Source: Enoplolaimus lenunculus (taxonomy: Eukaryota; Nematoda; Enoplea; Enoplida; Thoracostomopsidae). From it: a stretch of DNA of 64,000 nucleotides. How positions within the stretch are numbered: the first letter of the stretch is position 1; each line of letters starts with the position of its first letter. The DNA lies in the NCBI GenBank assembly GCA_030248215.1, contig JASANG010000397.1:1-64000 (forward strand), read 5' to 3'. The position numbers and the translations under genes are program-made. This document shows, piece after piece, positions 38,201 through 53,200 of this stretch. Under the pieces are notes generated by a model. The model saw only the letters and a list, made by a program, of their open reading frames with translations. It searched no databases and had not been told where the DNA came from.

Positions 38201-41200
38201 GCATTCTGAACGTACTATCTTAGACTGAGTGATTCAACTCATTCTGAGTTAAAATCAACTCACTAAAATTTACAGTGTAGCGTTTATGGATCTTGTTCAC
38301 TTTCCGTGCGCATTTATGATTCAGATTTGAGCGTTTAAGCCTTTTCCGAAGCCTAAGCCTGAAAGTTAGATAGCCTGTTTAGGAAATGTACCAGATAAAA
38401 GTTTATTTCTATTTGATAATATTGGTCTTGTGTAATTTCCGTGCAGAATATTTGGCCAGGTTGAAAATATAATAAATATTTTTTCTGTTTAACTTAATTT
38501 TTTCTTTCTAAAAATGTTGACAGTTGATGCTGTCGCAGAACGCTTGTTTCAAATGTTCGGTCCCATAGCCAAGGGGGGAGGACTCAGCCCCCTGGAAAAA
38601 TTTTGGCCCATCCTAGACAATTTTCAACCTTGTTTGCAAGTCATTAAAAATCTTTGAATGCCCCTCTTAAAAAATTTTTAGCCCCCCATAGAAAGGTGAG
38701 CTGGCTACGGACCTGCATCGGTTGCAATTTCGCTTGAACGTAACAATTTTACAGTTAAGTCTTATTCACACGTGCAAGATTTGCTACGAGAACTTGCAGC
38801 TGCAAATTGCACGCAGAACATGGATTTTATCAACCAATGAGAAATTGGCTGCAATAAATTCACTGAACTTGCATGGTTATTCACACATGTGAACCAATTT
38901 CCTACCTCTGATCTTTAATGAATTATTTACAGCTACAAGTTTGAACGCGATTTTGGACAAAACTTGCAAGTGCAAGTGACAACTGCAAGTTTTCGCAGCA
39001 TTGTGCTTCACATGAACAATTTGCAATGCAAATGCATACGTACCCTCATTGAATCTTCTCATTCCTCACCAATGAAATTTAATAAAGTCGTGACCGAAGT
39101 CAACTCTTGGCAACCCAGCCAATATGCAAATTCAACTCCCAGTAGCTAATTTTATGTGTTTTATTTAATACAACAGTCACTAGTGAATCCTAAGGCAAAG
39201 GCCCGTACCCAGCTTACCTTTCTAGGGGGCTAAATTGTTTAGGAGGGGCATACAACGGCTTAGTGTGACGTACAAATAAGCTTGAAAATTATCTAATTTG
39301 GGGGCCAAAATTGGGCTAAGCCCCCCCCAGGCTCCCCCTGTCTACGGGCCCGTGGAGGTCCCAAGTCCTGGACCACCGACCAGATGTAAAATATTGTATA
39401 AGATTTAGTTCTAAAATTGCGTTTGGTTTCTTGCTTGCTTCGCTCGCGACCGCTTTCACTATTTTATATCGCGGGACCTTTGTAGTCAATAATTTGTGTA
39501 TCTCCTACTGTTTGTAATCTATTTGATTGACAGGTCGTCCGAATAGGAATAGTTATCACCGATGGTCGATCACAGGATGACGTCATCGGACCATCAGCCG
39601 CGGCACGTCACGAAGGCATACGAATGTTCGCTATTGGCGTCACCAATCACGTCCTCGAATCGGAACTGGAAAAAATCGCCGGATCTCGGGAAGCTGTATT
39701 TTTGGTCAAAAATTATACAGACTTGGATACACGGCTGAGAAGTGTAATACAAAAAGAAGCATGTCGAGGTTAGCTTATGTCAGGGGGGCAGCCAGCAGGA
39801 CCGGAGCAGCCACCCCCCATACACCCATTGGGGGGCCCATCCCAAAAGGGGCGCTACCCTAACCGGTACACTGTAAATTTGAGTGAGTCGATTTTAACTC
39901 AGAATGAGTTGAATCACTCAGTCTGAGTTAGGACTATCAGAACTCACAATTTTGAGTTGATTTAATTCGTTCTGAGTTAATTAATCAACTTACCCTGAGT
40001 CGACTCCACCTAGGGAAAGAATCATCTCAATTCACTGAGAGTTAATGTTTATTGATATTAATTCAGAAATAACCAACTCGCTAGCTGAATTGGTTAATCA
40101 ACTCATTGGAATTTACTGTGTAGAAACAAAAACTGCTTAAGTTTTACAATGCGTCTGTCTTCTCGTTTGCTTCGCCCACGAGTTTGGGGACCCCACCCAA
40201 GAATTTGGAGGACCTCACACCCTGCCTGCTCCAGCACTGGTAGCCAGAAAACTTGCCGCAAAATTTGCAAGCAGGTGTTATGAGAAAGTGCTGTAGTACG
40301 TCGTTGTACGCATTAACTTTTTTTCAAGTTTGTAACACGAGTTATGGTAGGGATAACGCATGACAATTTTGAAAATTGAAATGTCTTAATCTTTACGTTA
40401 TAGGGTTATCGGTAGCAAAATAAGATTTTTATTGTAAACGATGCGCTAGAATATGTGTTGTTTAAGTATTATTATGACGAAATGTCAAAAAAATTTCATT
40501 TTTCGCTGTGATTAACAACATTTTTTACATGATCGTGTGTTTTTACCAATCACTTTAAACTGAAATGAGCGCAGCCAATATCAAAAGTCTGTACTGTGTT
40601 GATAAGAGTATGCAGCTCGGTGTATTTTGTGCAGAAACCAATGTGTCCAGCGAGCGTTGCGTTTTTTTTACATTTCCAAATCGATTTTCATTGGATAATA
40701 TCTATATTATTAAAGCTAGAGCACCTCACAAACGTATTTTGGGCAGCGTTCCAACTGTTATAATAATTGTTTCATATGTAAACAAGTGACAGCATATATG
40801 TAAAATAGAACACATTCTTAGGGTTGCAAATTTGTAACCACGTTAAATTGTAAAATTTAATTTGAGAAAATTATTTATCAAATCGACAAAGAGTATCATT
40901 TTAACTTTCAGGGGGTTTGGCTACGAGTACTCCGGCTTCTGTTCGCCCACCGAATTCTTGCCGACCCGGGAACTTAACTGCTTGTGATCGAACGAAAAAT
41001 GAAATTTGTATCGAAAATTTAATTGGTGATTATGTTTGCGGATGCGCACAACAATTTGAACGACATCCGCACACTAGAAGCTGTGGTACGAACAAATATA
41101 TGTTTACATATATATAATATATCAGGGTTGTTGGCCTGAAAAAAATTACCGGAAAAATGCTTTCCATTTTTTCCATTTTTTTGGGAAAAAATGGAAAAAA

Positions 41201-44200
41201 ATCATTTTTTCCGGTCATAAATTTTTTTCGGAAAAAACAACCCTGTTATATATAATATATATTCAAGGTTCCAACAGGAACATATTTTTACCGGAACAGG
41301 AATTGAATCTCTTAGCAGGAACAGGAACACGAACAGGAACTGGAATTGAAAATAATTTTCATCGCCGAATTACTGTTGCACTTTTTAGAAAACTTGTCAA
41401 GAAGTGGCGTTAGCAAACTTTTTGCTATTACACCATCATGTTCAGCGAAAACATATCAGAAACAGTTTATTAAAAAGTTGAACTAAATTGCAGAAACACT
41501 CATTTAGAAATAACAAATTTTCAAAGACAATGTTTCCAATATTAAAACAATTTTAAATAGTTTACCACAGAACCGTAAAAATTCCGGTTCGTGCATCTTT
41601 GACAGCAGGAACAGGAACTGGAACAGCAATTGAATTTTTGCACAAATTCCGGCCGGAACAGGTATTCCGGTGGAACCCTATAGGCAAATATCGGCTCATC
41701 TTGATGTTGCTGTTAAAGACATCCCCGTTTCTGTGGGCCTTGATTCTTTAACACATAGGCTTAGGCTTAGTCAAAGAAATAGGTTTAGGCTAATGTTATA
41801 TGATTCAGAATAATTTGGCCAACAAATGTGTATAGCAGCTATTGTCAGTTATTAACATCTTTTGAATGAGTTGAAATTCTGCACATACAACTTGTTTCAT
41901 CTGTACTATTTCACTTAATAGTGAGACTTGGCAAACGCCCCGTAGCCAAACTAACGTTTTATTGTGGCAGTTGATGAAATTTTACCCAGCCAGGCGGAAA
42001 TGTTACACAATTTACAAGTTGGTAAAACTTTCTGAGATTTCACGGCATTTTTAATTTTTAAATCTTAATTTCAGGCGGAAACCTGTGCAATCCAGCATTA
42101 GCAACAACTTGTGCAACGCCGGAAATTTGTATTCAAACGTCGTACGGAAACTTTCGATGCGTTTGCCCGAATGGATTGAAACGCGCTCCAGAGACTGGAA
42201 TATGCGGTAAAGAACATAGAGATTTTGAAGAATGCAAGAGGCGGTACGCTTTTTGATCGTTTTAATGTGATCCACGCCGCCAAAAGTGGTACGTCAGCGT
42301 CCGTCGCCATGCGTCACTGTGCGGCATCGTTATGCAAATTCAACATCTTGTGCAATTTGTACATGACGGATTGCGTGGGTCGATTAGCGGCACCGAAAAC
42401 TTTTTCAATTTTTGTAATTTATTCAACGGAAATAAATTTTATCATTTTGTTTTTTAAGCAATTTTATTTATTTTTTTAGCCGAAAATTCAATATCAACCA
42501 GCGAAACACTGGAACAATCGTTCAACGCGTCACAGGATGTATCGCGTGAAGATGAGGTGAACGAGTGTCTTCTTGACGATGCGAGCACGTGTGATCAACG
42601 CAAGCATGAAGTTTGCATTCAAGGCGGTGGCGGTGTTCAGTATTGCGACTGTGACGCCAAAATGATACGAAATCCACGAAATGACATGTGCGGTTAGTTG
42701 TTTTTATATTGTGAAGTTTTTGGTTTTTTCTTAAAACCGCGATATCTATTTATTAAAACTGGAACGCCCCACATACGTATTTTGGGTAATGTTCCAGCAG
42801 ATTTGTATATCCATATGCAAAATTGCTTCTATTTTGTTTTTCGTGCAATTGTCAATCAAGTTTCAAGGCTTAAGTACAGACTTGCTTGAACAAATCATTC
42901 TAAACATATGCCAAGACAGTTGCACACGTGTGCAACGACGGATTACTACACTGTAAATCCCAGTGAGTTGATTGTAACTCCCAATGAGTTGAATCACTCA
43001 GCCTGAGTTAGGACAATCAGAACTCAGCATTTTCAGTTGATTCAATTCATTCTGAGTTAATTAATCCACTCACCCAGAGTCGTCTCATCTCAAAGTCAGA
43101 ATTAACTCAACTGAGAGTGAGTTAATGTTTACTGATATTAATTCAGAAATAACCAACTCGCTAGCTGAATTGATTAATCAACTAATTGGAATTTACAGTG
43201 TAGTTTAATTTATTTTACAATATATACTTCTGTAAACAGCAACGGTTCATAGTTAACTCAACAAGGCTTAAGGTTATGTAATATACTCGTCGCTAGCCGT
43301 CGGACGCCGTCCCACGGCAAACTAAAATTTGTTTATTAAAAATTGCTGCACGCCATGAAATAGATTTTGCCTATGTTTTTTAAAGTATAGCGCAACCCGT
43401 ACAGTCGACCCTAAAACTTTATGAAATGATTAAAAGATGCTTGAAGGCCTATATTTGAACAAGCGAAATTCAAGTTTAATGAAATATTATTTAGTAAATT
43501 ACCTAAATGATGCGGAATTAAGTAAAATGTTCGATTTCAAACAACAGACGGTGTGTTGCAAAATAAATAACTGTCCGCAACTGAATAACAAACAGTGTGT
43601 CTTATGGTGAGGCAAAATAATAAGTATTATCGTCCCTGTTATTCGGATTACTACAGTCACTGTAAATTCCAATGAGTTAATTAATCGACTCAGGCAAATA
43701 GTTAGTTAAAGGTATAAACTTAAACTCACTCTGAGTTGAGCTGATTCTCACTCTGAGTTCAGTTGACTCCGGGTGAGTTGATTAATTAAATCAGAAGGAG
43801 CTGAATCAACTCAAAATTATGAGTTCTGATAGTCATAAAACTCATACTGAGTGATTCAACTTATTCTGAGTTAAAATCAACTTTTTGGAATTTACAGTGA
43901 AACTGCAAAATAATTCGTGTTTCATAAATTACAGGTCCACCAAAAGTTTGTGATCCGTTTGAAGAGCAACGAAGCGGCGAAAGAAATACCGTTGAAGCTG
44001 CTGGAGCTTGTGATGTTCGACTCCGAGAAAAGTGTTTGCCTTTCGATGAATTTTATCACACGTGTCGATGCCTGGACGGATATACTCGACATCCGGTGAC
44101 TGACGTTTGCTGTAAGTTTTCGCTCTTGGCTTGTCATTTAACTCGAACCTATTAATGTTCATGGCCGGGCCGGCGGAAGCGCCCCCAATTCCTTCAATTG

Positions 44201-47200
44201 TTGGGGAAAACCGACCCTTGGGGGGTACCATCTTGGCAAGCCGAAAATGACTTTGCGGACTACGAAGTAACAGGTCTGTGAATCATTTTATTGGTGCCAC
44301 CCTCGGAACTGTTTGAGGGGGGCCGATTATCCTAACGCTGGCCCTGGTTCTTAGTTGTTATGGAAATATTTGGCTTACAAAATTTTGTTTTTATTTTAAA
44401 TTCACAACGGAAAATTTTCTCTTTTTGTCAAATATTTAATAAATTATCTATTTTGGCCAATGTTACTTTAGCGCAATGAATAGTCACCTAAGATCAATAA
44501 ACAAAGCGTAAATCTAAGTTGAAGCGACGTAGCAATCATAGAGTATACTATGAGCAACTAAATACAATAATGTAAGAGCAATACACACACTGTGAGCAGT
44601 GTTTAACGTTTATAACATATATGCGCAGTGCAAAATCTCCACAAGACGTGAGAACCTCCTCGGGCTCGAGCGTCAAGCCCCAATAGCTCAGTGGTCATCG
44701 TAAACGCCTCCCACCCGTGAGACTGGGGATCGAATCTTACCTTGAAATTACATCTCATTTAAAATGGAAAATATTAATGTGAGAAAGGGTTAATGAACTG
44801 TTTAACAATTCTTATTTGCATACGCAGTGCAAAATGTCCACAAAAAGTGAAAGCCGTCTCGGGCTCGAGCGTCAAGCTCCTATACCTCAGCGGTCATCGT
44901 AAACGCATCTCACCCGTGAGATAGGTGATTGAATCATACCTTGAGATTACATTCCGTATGAAATTAAAAATATTCATGTGAAAAATGATTAAATCTGATT
45001 TACTGAAACCAGTTCGCACGTGCGAATTGTTACAGCCACGGCTTTAACTTGTACAACTTCCCCCTGTTATAAACGTTAAGGTTTACGTTTTAGATTTAGG
45101 TTTAGGCATAGACAAAGGTTTAGGTAAATGCTTACACTTATGATTACGTCTAAGTATACATCTTGCTCCTATAAGCCTAATCCAAAACGTAAATATGGGG
45201 AAGTATACAAAAGCCATAACTAAAATGTTACTAGTCGTTGCAGTACACGCTTGAATATTACTTTATCTTAAATTGGAAAAGCAATTGATTGCAAAAAATT
45301 ATATTTTCAGTTTTATATTTTCAGTAATCAACGAATGTGAAGCGAAATTGCACGACTGCAACGCGAACGCGAATTGTTTCGATACTGACGATGGATATAT
45401 TTGCAGTTGTTCACAAGGATTTCTTGATATCAGCTCAGATATTGTCAACAAACCAGGCAGAGTTTGTATTCAAGGTACGTGTTGTTTTCATTAATTGTTT
45501 AATAAAAGTATTTAAAATAATTATTAATATCGGATTATAATCTGGGCGCATATTCTCAAATGTGTATGTATAGCACCTATCATCAGTTAGCAATAGGTTT
45601 TCAAAATGAGGAGCATCTGCAAGTGCGGATCTCAAAATTGGTACGAAAGTAGGGCAGATCAACCGCTAACAATGTGCTGAATTTCGAATCTCGCTATAAG
45701 CTGATTGCAAGCGAACCTATCACTACCTGGTGATAGGTGCTAGGCACATTGAAGAATACGGCCTTTGGAACCATATTCTCATTTGTGCGTAGCATCAATC
45801 ATTAGGTGGTAATAGGTGTTGTAACTTTTGGGCTTTTGAATCAAGCTTTATGAACTTTATTGCCTTTTGTACTCTTCGGTCGAAAGGTGGATGTCCGTCC
45901 GTCCATCTGTCCGTCCGTCCGTCCGTCCGAAAAGAATCTCATGAACGGCTGAACAGATTTTGATAAACTGTTTTTGAAAGCCAATTATCCTGGGGTGTTA
46001 ACCTCGCATTGGGGTTTTCAAATTTTAAGCCGTTTATTAGCTACAGGCTAATTTGTATAATTAATTAAGCCTAAATTAGGACTTTCCACATTATTTTACT
46101 AATTATTACAGTTACAAGCAATCGAATTTCAACATTAAAGGGTTTTTGCGTGCGAAGAATCTGCATAGACTGTTTACAAACCTCCAAAACCGATAATTAA
46201 ATAGTTAGCTAATAGCTGATTTGCATATTAGCTTAGTTGCCAAGACAAAATTAAAACTTTAAAATTATTTCAATAATTGTTAGGATTACTGAAGGTAATT
46301 GGGTGCTAGAAATCAGAAAAAATTGTTTACAAACCTCTAAAACCAATAATTGAGTAGTTAGCTAATAGATAATTTGCATATAAGCATAATTGATAAGCCT
46401 AAATTAGGCGTTTTCACAATATTTCACTAATTATTAGCGATGCAAGCAATCTAATTTCAGCAATAAAGGGTGTTTGGATGCGAGGAATCTGAATAAATTG
46501 TCTACAAACCTTCAAAACCAATAATCGAATAGTTAGCCATTATAATGTTTTATTTTTAAAATTTACAATAATTTAAAAATTTAAAATATATTATGTTTTA
46601 TTTTTAAAAGTTGCAATAATTTAAAAACTTTTAAAAGTTACAATAATTTAAAGGTTTAAATATATTATGTTTAATAGTTTTTGAAATTTACAACAATTTA
46701 AAAATGTAAACTATTGTCTCAGAAGGCCGCGATTGCATCGAAAATCGACACAACTGTTCCGACAATGCACGCTGCACTGATACTAAAGACGGGTTTTTGT
46801 GCGATTGTATGCCAGGATACGTTGATCGATCGCCAAATCAGCAATTTTTTCGTGGAACCGTTTGTGAAAAAAGTATTTTCAAGTATTTTTTCAACCAAAA
46901 TAAGGTTACCTCAGGTGCGCCGAAATGGGAAGTTTAGACCAGCCACAAATCGGTTGCTACAGGATAAACCTCAGAAGGCCTAGAAAAATCGTGGTCCACT
47001 AGAAATGGTTCAGATCTGTCTTGTTAAGCGTGTAGAACTAATGTAAGCACTCTATTTGAAATTTTTCGACCAATCAATTTTGTTGAGTCGTCTAAGTGAC
47101 CAGTTGCTCATTTGCTCACGGTACCGTAAGTCATATCTGGCAACAGGAGGCAAGTGTGTCTTCAAAGCCGTGCTTCAAAATATAATTACCTCAAAATTAA

Positions 47201-50200
47201 ACCATAACGAGACTCTTGTTAAATAGCGATTATCCACTCTTGCTATTACCAAGAGTCGATAATAAGAGTGTGCAACTTCCAAAAATACGCGTGACATAAA
47301 AAGTACCACCGTGCGTTGCGTTTTGCCTATATCCCCCGTATTTAGGGGAGGTCAACTGCATACAGAACTCACCTCAACTTAATTCAAGAATATAACCGGA
47401 CAAGGTTTGCACTGTGTATCGCAACAGAATTTGCATGCGTTCAAGGTTTCAACACCCCCCCAAATGAGGGGGGTATGCCAAAAACGCAACGCGTGCTGGG
47501 TACATTCTTTAATACACAGAATGTAATCAGTTGCACACTCTTGTTATAAAGAGTGATCATCCACTCTTGATATTAATAACAACTTTCATGATGCAGAAGT
47601 ATATTGCGTTTACACGACTAAGTTGATATAAATGTACAAATAAATCTATTGTGGCCGCGGCCGATCTAAAGAACAGTGGCGGAACAGTATTATAAGCGGA
47701 TTCTTAAGCCTAAGCCTAAGCTTAACAATGAGCATTATCTTAAGCCTAAGCCTAAGGGTAAGAATGAGCATGTTCGTAATCCTAAGCCTAAGCCTAAGCC
47801 AAGCAAAAAATTAATCTAAAGCTTAAGCTTACTCTATTGCAGTCCCACAAGAAAACGTTCCGCCCCTGATCTTTACGTGGGTCGTGTACGCAACCCATCT
47901 GAAACGGGAATGTTTTCTGTAGGCTGACGACTTTAGACGATAAGTTGGTTTTGGTTTTCTAATTTCATTTTTGAAAATTTTAGATTTCATTCGCTTCAGT
48001 CTTTTATTTGCATGAAATTTTTTCCGAGGGCGCCGTCCTGTCAGCTGCATTTTGACTTTAGGGTGGTGCTATACATTTGATGACGTCCGGCGCCGTCCGT
48101 CATTGTCCGGTGTCGTTTGTCGCCGTCCGTCCCCAGTACGTCCCGGTCCGTTAGCGTACGAGAATTACTCACATACGATTCCGTATGGTGACGGATCCTT
48201 TCTGGCGCCACCGGACGGTGACGGAAGGCGCCATTCGACATGTATATAACCACCCTAAAGCTTAAGACGCCGCTTATATTATACCCAAACGTAAGCCTAA
48301 GCCTTTGAATATGACTTACACCTAGGCATAAGCTTTAGTTGAAGCCTTTGCCTTAGTTTTTATCCTTGGCTGAACTTACATTTTAAGCCTAAGCCTAAGC
48401 CTTAACCTTAACTGTCGGGAAAAACGTACGGGAGTCGCAAAAATTTGAAATTAACTTAAATTTAAGTGCGCGACGAATGTGAAGAAGCAAACCATGATTG
48501 TTCACCGAACGCAAATTGTATCGATACGGCAGAATCGTTTGTCTGCATTTGTAAGCCTGGGTACATCGATCAAAATCCGTTCGATAATCCTGGAAGACAA
48601 TGCCTTGAAGAAAGTAAAGCTGATAGTTTATTTTGGTTTGAAAATATTTATTTAGTAAAATTTGCTTTGAAAATATTTATTTAGTAAAATTTGGTTTGAA
48701 AATATTTATTTAGTAAAATTTGGTTTGAAAATATTTATTTAGTAAAATTTGGTTTGAAAATATATATTTAGTAAAGTTTGGTTTGAAAATATTTATTTAG
48801 TAAAATTTGGTTTGAAAATATTTATTTAGTAAAATTTGGTTTGAAAATATTTATTTAGTAAAATTTGGTTTGAAAATATTTATTTAGTAAAATTTGGTTT
48901 GAAAATATTTATTTAGTAAAACTTGGTTTGAAAATATTTATTTAGTAAAATTTAAAAAATGCAGCAGGAATGTCAAGGTTAAATTTCAGACAGTGTCGCT
49001 TTTAAATTTTAAAGACCATACTTTAAAAATCAACCTTTGGCTAAGTCGATTTTAAATTTTAAATCAGTGAAGCTACTTAAAATAGCGGGTTTTTTTATTT
49101 TCAGAAATCAATCAACGTTGTAATCCAGGCAATAACGACTGTGACCGCAACGCTGAATGTTTTCCACAGGGCGAAGAAACGTTTACGTGTCGATGTCGGG
49201 GCAAATTTGTTGATCGGTCACCGAACCCAATTGCACGCCCAGGTCGCGTTTGTGTTCAAGGTAAGTTGCGGTTGTCGTCGGGGCACCTGGGGACATAGTC
49301 CCCTCCTACAAATTTTACCCGTCACCCCTGAAAAATGGTTTTTATTCCGCTTGTAACTTATCTATCATCCACAATAAATATTGTTGGCTGCGTGGAATAA
49401 AATGACACTCAAGCCTGAGTGCAAATTTCAGGCAAACAATTTTATTTTAAAATTTAACCAGTTTCCAGAACCAAATTTTCGTTTTCCACGCAGGCAAAAT
49501 ATTTTTTGTGGACGATGCATTATGCGAAATCCAAGAATGGACCCGTTTAAATTTTTCAAGAAACTGTAAACACGCTGGGCTCGTTAAAAACAATGCCATA
49601 GCGTTGTGGTTTTATAAAAATTTTCCGTATCATTTTAAAGCTTACGGTCTGTCCCTTTTATTTTATTGTTAATTTTCCCTTTATCACATGAACATTTTCT
49701 ATTTCATCTGAGACCTATTTTTATGCTAGGATTCAAACTCCAGTGACTGGAGTGGGAGGTGTATACCATCACCACTCAGCTATAGGAGCTTGACGCTCGA
49801 GCCCGTGGGGGCTCTCACGTCTTGTGGTGATTTAGTACAATGTATACGTGTTGCAATTGTTAAACACTGTACGATATATATTGTTTAACGTATATACGCT
49901 GCGCTGATTTGCCCATGGTCAACTCTATTTGAGACGGGTTTAAACTCTAAAACGTATCAGTTTTAGCACGGGAACATTTGAAAATGTTAGACGCAACCAT
50001 GAAAACCTCAACACTTCACTATTTATTATAATCATTCATCCAAAAAAAGTTGGCACTGAAAGTTAAAATTTTTTTGAAAAAAATTAGCCCCACTCAAAAG
50101 TGACCTACTGTAGTGTGGTGCTCTTTTGACAGTTTAATGATATCGGGCGTCGACCGGCGTCCGTGAGTGCCGCATGACACCGCATAACAATTTATAAAAG

Positions 50201-53200
50201 AAACTTATTAACTTGCAACGCCATTCGGTGACACCCGAATGGTTCGTTTTTATGGTTAATCAACGTATTTTTGAATTTCATAAAATTAAAAATATTCTTT
50301 GTCGTTTGTCTATTAAAAACATTCGGTCCATATATAAACCAGGTCCTGGAAACAAAGTAGCAATCCTTACTTCTTCGTTCGGCTCAGGTTTAAGCTCAGG
50401 CTGAGGCTCAGCCTAATACTAAAGATACGTATTAGATTTATATACTATATTAAGGCAAGAATTGACGCCAGCGTTTGGAAGCTATGATATACGTATATTA
50501 TGCTTTTTTATTTATTTTTCAGTTTTCCCCGAATGTGATAGTTCATCGTTCAACGATTGTGATCCGGAAGGTGCTGATTGTATTGAAACCGACGACGGAT
50601 ACAGATGCCGGTGTCGGCCTGGTTTCTTTGATGTTGACCCGAACCGTCCCGGGCGGATATGTAAACAAGGTATGTGATATAAAATGGGTGCCAGTATATG
50701 GGACTGTCGTGTGGGGCATAAGTTCCTCAATAAGTATTTTTCTGGTTACTTTTTTCTGAGGGAAGCAAGCGGTATTTATTGGTCTAAGGTACGTATATCT
50801 TAAAACACCATTCATCGTTGGTATTGGACAACGGTCGTGTGGTTAGCTCTTCAATAATTGGTCACTTTAGGCTGGTACATCAGTCCATGTTTAGATACTT
50901 TTTACAGGGTCGTGTTTACTGTATTTTTTGTAATATTCCTTTAGCCGTTAGTGCCGGAGCAGACGGGAGTGCGGTGCCGACTCCACACTCCAGGGTGGGG
51001 GGCTCCAAAACTCGCGAGCGAAGCGAGCGACATGCAAGACGCATTTTAAAACTTCGGGGATTTTTGTTTTAACCGGTTAGGGCGGGAGCCACTTTAGGGG
51101 TGGGATCCCCAAATGAGGGGTATGAGGGGTGGCTATTGTCGTTTTGAGATTTTAGTTTCGTGGTTGAAATTAAAAACGGTTTATTGTTTGGGGTTACATT
51201 CTTTTTTTGGACTTTTATTGGTTGTCATTTTGCTTTGACAAGTAATTAGACCCGGTAACCACACTGCAAAAAATGGTGAGTCAAATTGACTCTCTCCGAA
51301 ATAGGCTCTACGAGACTACACAAATTGAGTCAAAATTCGACTCCACCATAGTCAAACGTGCGACTCAGTTAGTCGAATTTGACTCTGACGGAGTCGAATT
51401 TGACTCAGTTTGTGTAGTCCCGTAGAGCCTATTTCGGAGAGAGTCAGTTTGACTCACCATTTCTTGCAGTGCAGGTCCCTTAGCCATCTCGACTTGCTGT
51501 GTGTCTGAAAAATTTTCAGAATAGACGTACAACGATTTTCGTTGACCTCCTGGAGATTTGAGCAATAATTCCATTTAGATACCGAAATTCATTTTTTTGA
51601 GATATTTTTTAAAACCTTTTCATCAAAAATGTTGTATTCATTTGATCTGGATTAGTTTTTGCTTCAACAAAACAGCCATTTTTCCCGTTAGTTTAAGACA
51701 ATTTCAGGATCCATTGGCTGAGTTTCCGAAGCGTTAAGTACAACTTTGTACTTAAGTACGTGCTAAGTGTTTACTTAAACATTTTGCTGTCTTTAAAAGC
51801 GCACTTAAGTTTAAGTAAATACTTAAGTTGTTGACTAAATTTGATATATTACAAATTAACCGTTCAGGCATACTAACCTTGTTCTTGCTGAAACTGTACG
51901 CTCATGATGCCTCCTTGAAATAAAACTAAACGATTACTTTATTCTTATGACAATGGCTGACATTTGACGTTCATGTGTTTTTGATCGAAAAGTTAAGTAG
52001 TTACTTAAGTATAAGCTAAGTAAATGCTTAAGCAACATTTCACAACCCTGCCAATATTTAATAGATTGGAATTGAAAAAATTTCAACTTAAATTTTAAAT
52101 TTTTCAGAACTTAATGAATGTCTTGCAAATCGACATGACTGCGATCCAGTCAATGCTGAATGTATTAATACACCGGGTTCATTTACATGTCAGTGTCATG
52201 ATGATACACTGGATGTGTCACCGAATCCAATTACACGACCTGGCCGAGAATGCATCAGAGGTAAACATTGAACGATTTTACGATATTAACCCTTTCACTC
52301 ATAGAGTATACTACGAGCAACTAAATACAATAATGTACGAGTAATACACACACTGTGAGCAGTGTTTAACATTTATAACATATATGCGCAGTGCAAAATG
52401 TCCACATGACGTGAGTGCCTACTCGGGCTCGAGCGTCAAGCTCCTATAGATCAGTGGTCATCGTAAACGCCTCCCACCCGTGAGATTGGGGATCGAATCT
52501 TACCTTGAAATTACATCTCATATGAAATTGAAAATATTCATGTGAGAAAAGGTTAATAAAAGTTCGATAACATTAGGTTTCATTCTCAAATGTGTATAGC
52601 ATGTATCATTAGTGGAAAATTGTGTAACATTTAAATCAACATTTCAAAAGCGCTGGTAATAAAAAGCGGCTAAAATATTGGTTCTTAAAATAGAAATGGC
52701 AAACTGGTTAATGATGATTCAATAAGACACTGTCTTCACCTGACAGTAATGGATTGTCACTAGGAAGTAATGTGAATATACTTTGTTGCAGACGTCAATG
52801 AATGTTTAACTGGACGGTCGGATTGTGGAACCAACGCTGAATGCATCGATACCCAAGAATCGTTTATCTGCCGGTGCCGTGCCGGATACATCGACCGAAG
52901 TCCGAACCCGAAATCAAGACCAGGCCGGGTTTGCTTGAGATGTGAGTTTTGGGGAAACGAAGCATCGCAACATCGATGACGTCATACTTCTATAGTCAGC
53001 GCATAGTTCGGATTTAAGTTCAAGAGAAATAACGTCGTGAAGCAGATGCTTAACGATTTGAACAAAAACAAATAAACGCCAAATGTGAGCCATTGTCATG
53101 ACAAAAAAGTAATAGTTTTGCTTTATACTAACGAGGCACCATGAGTCTCCAATTTGAGTTTGACCAAAGTTAGTATGCCTGACCTGTTCATCTGTACTAT

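Noticed and set aside
45860-45930. CRISPR-like short repeats (GTCCGTCC)
   Set aside because: A simple run of a 4-bp word in a eukaryotic intron, with no spacers.
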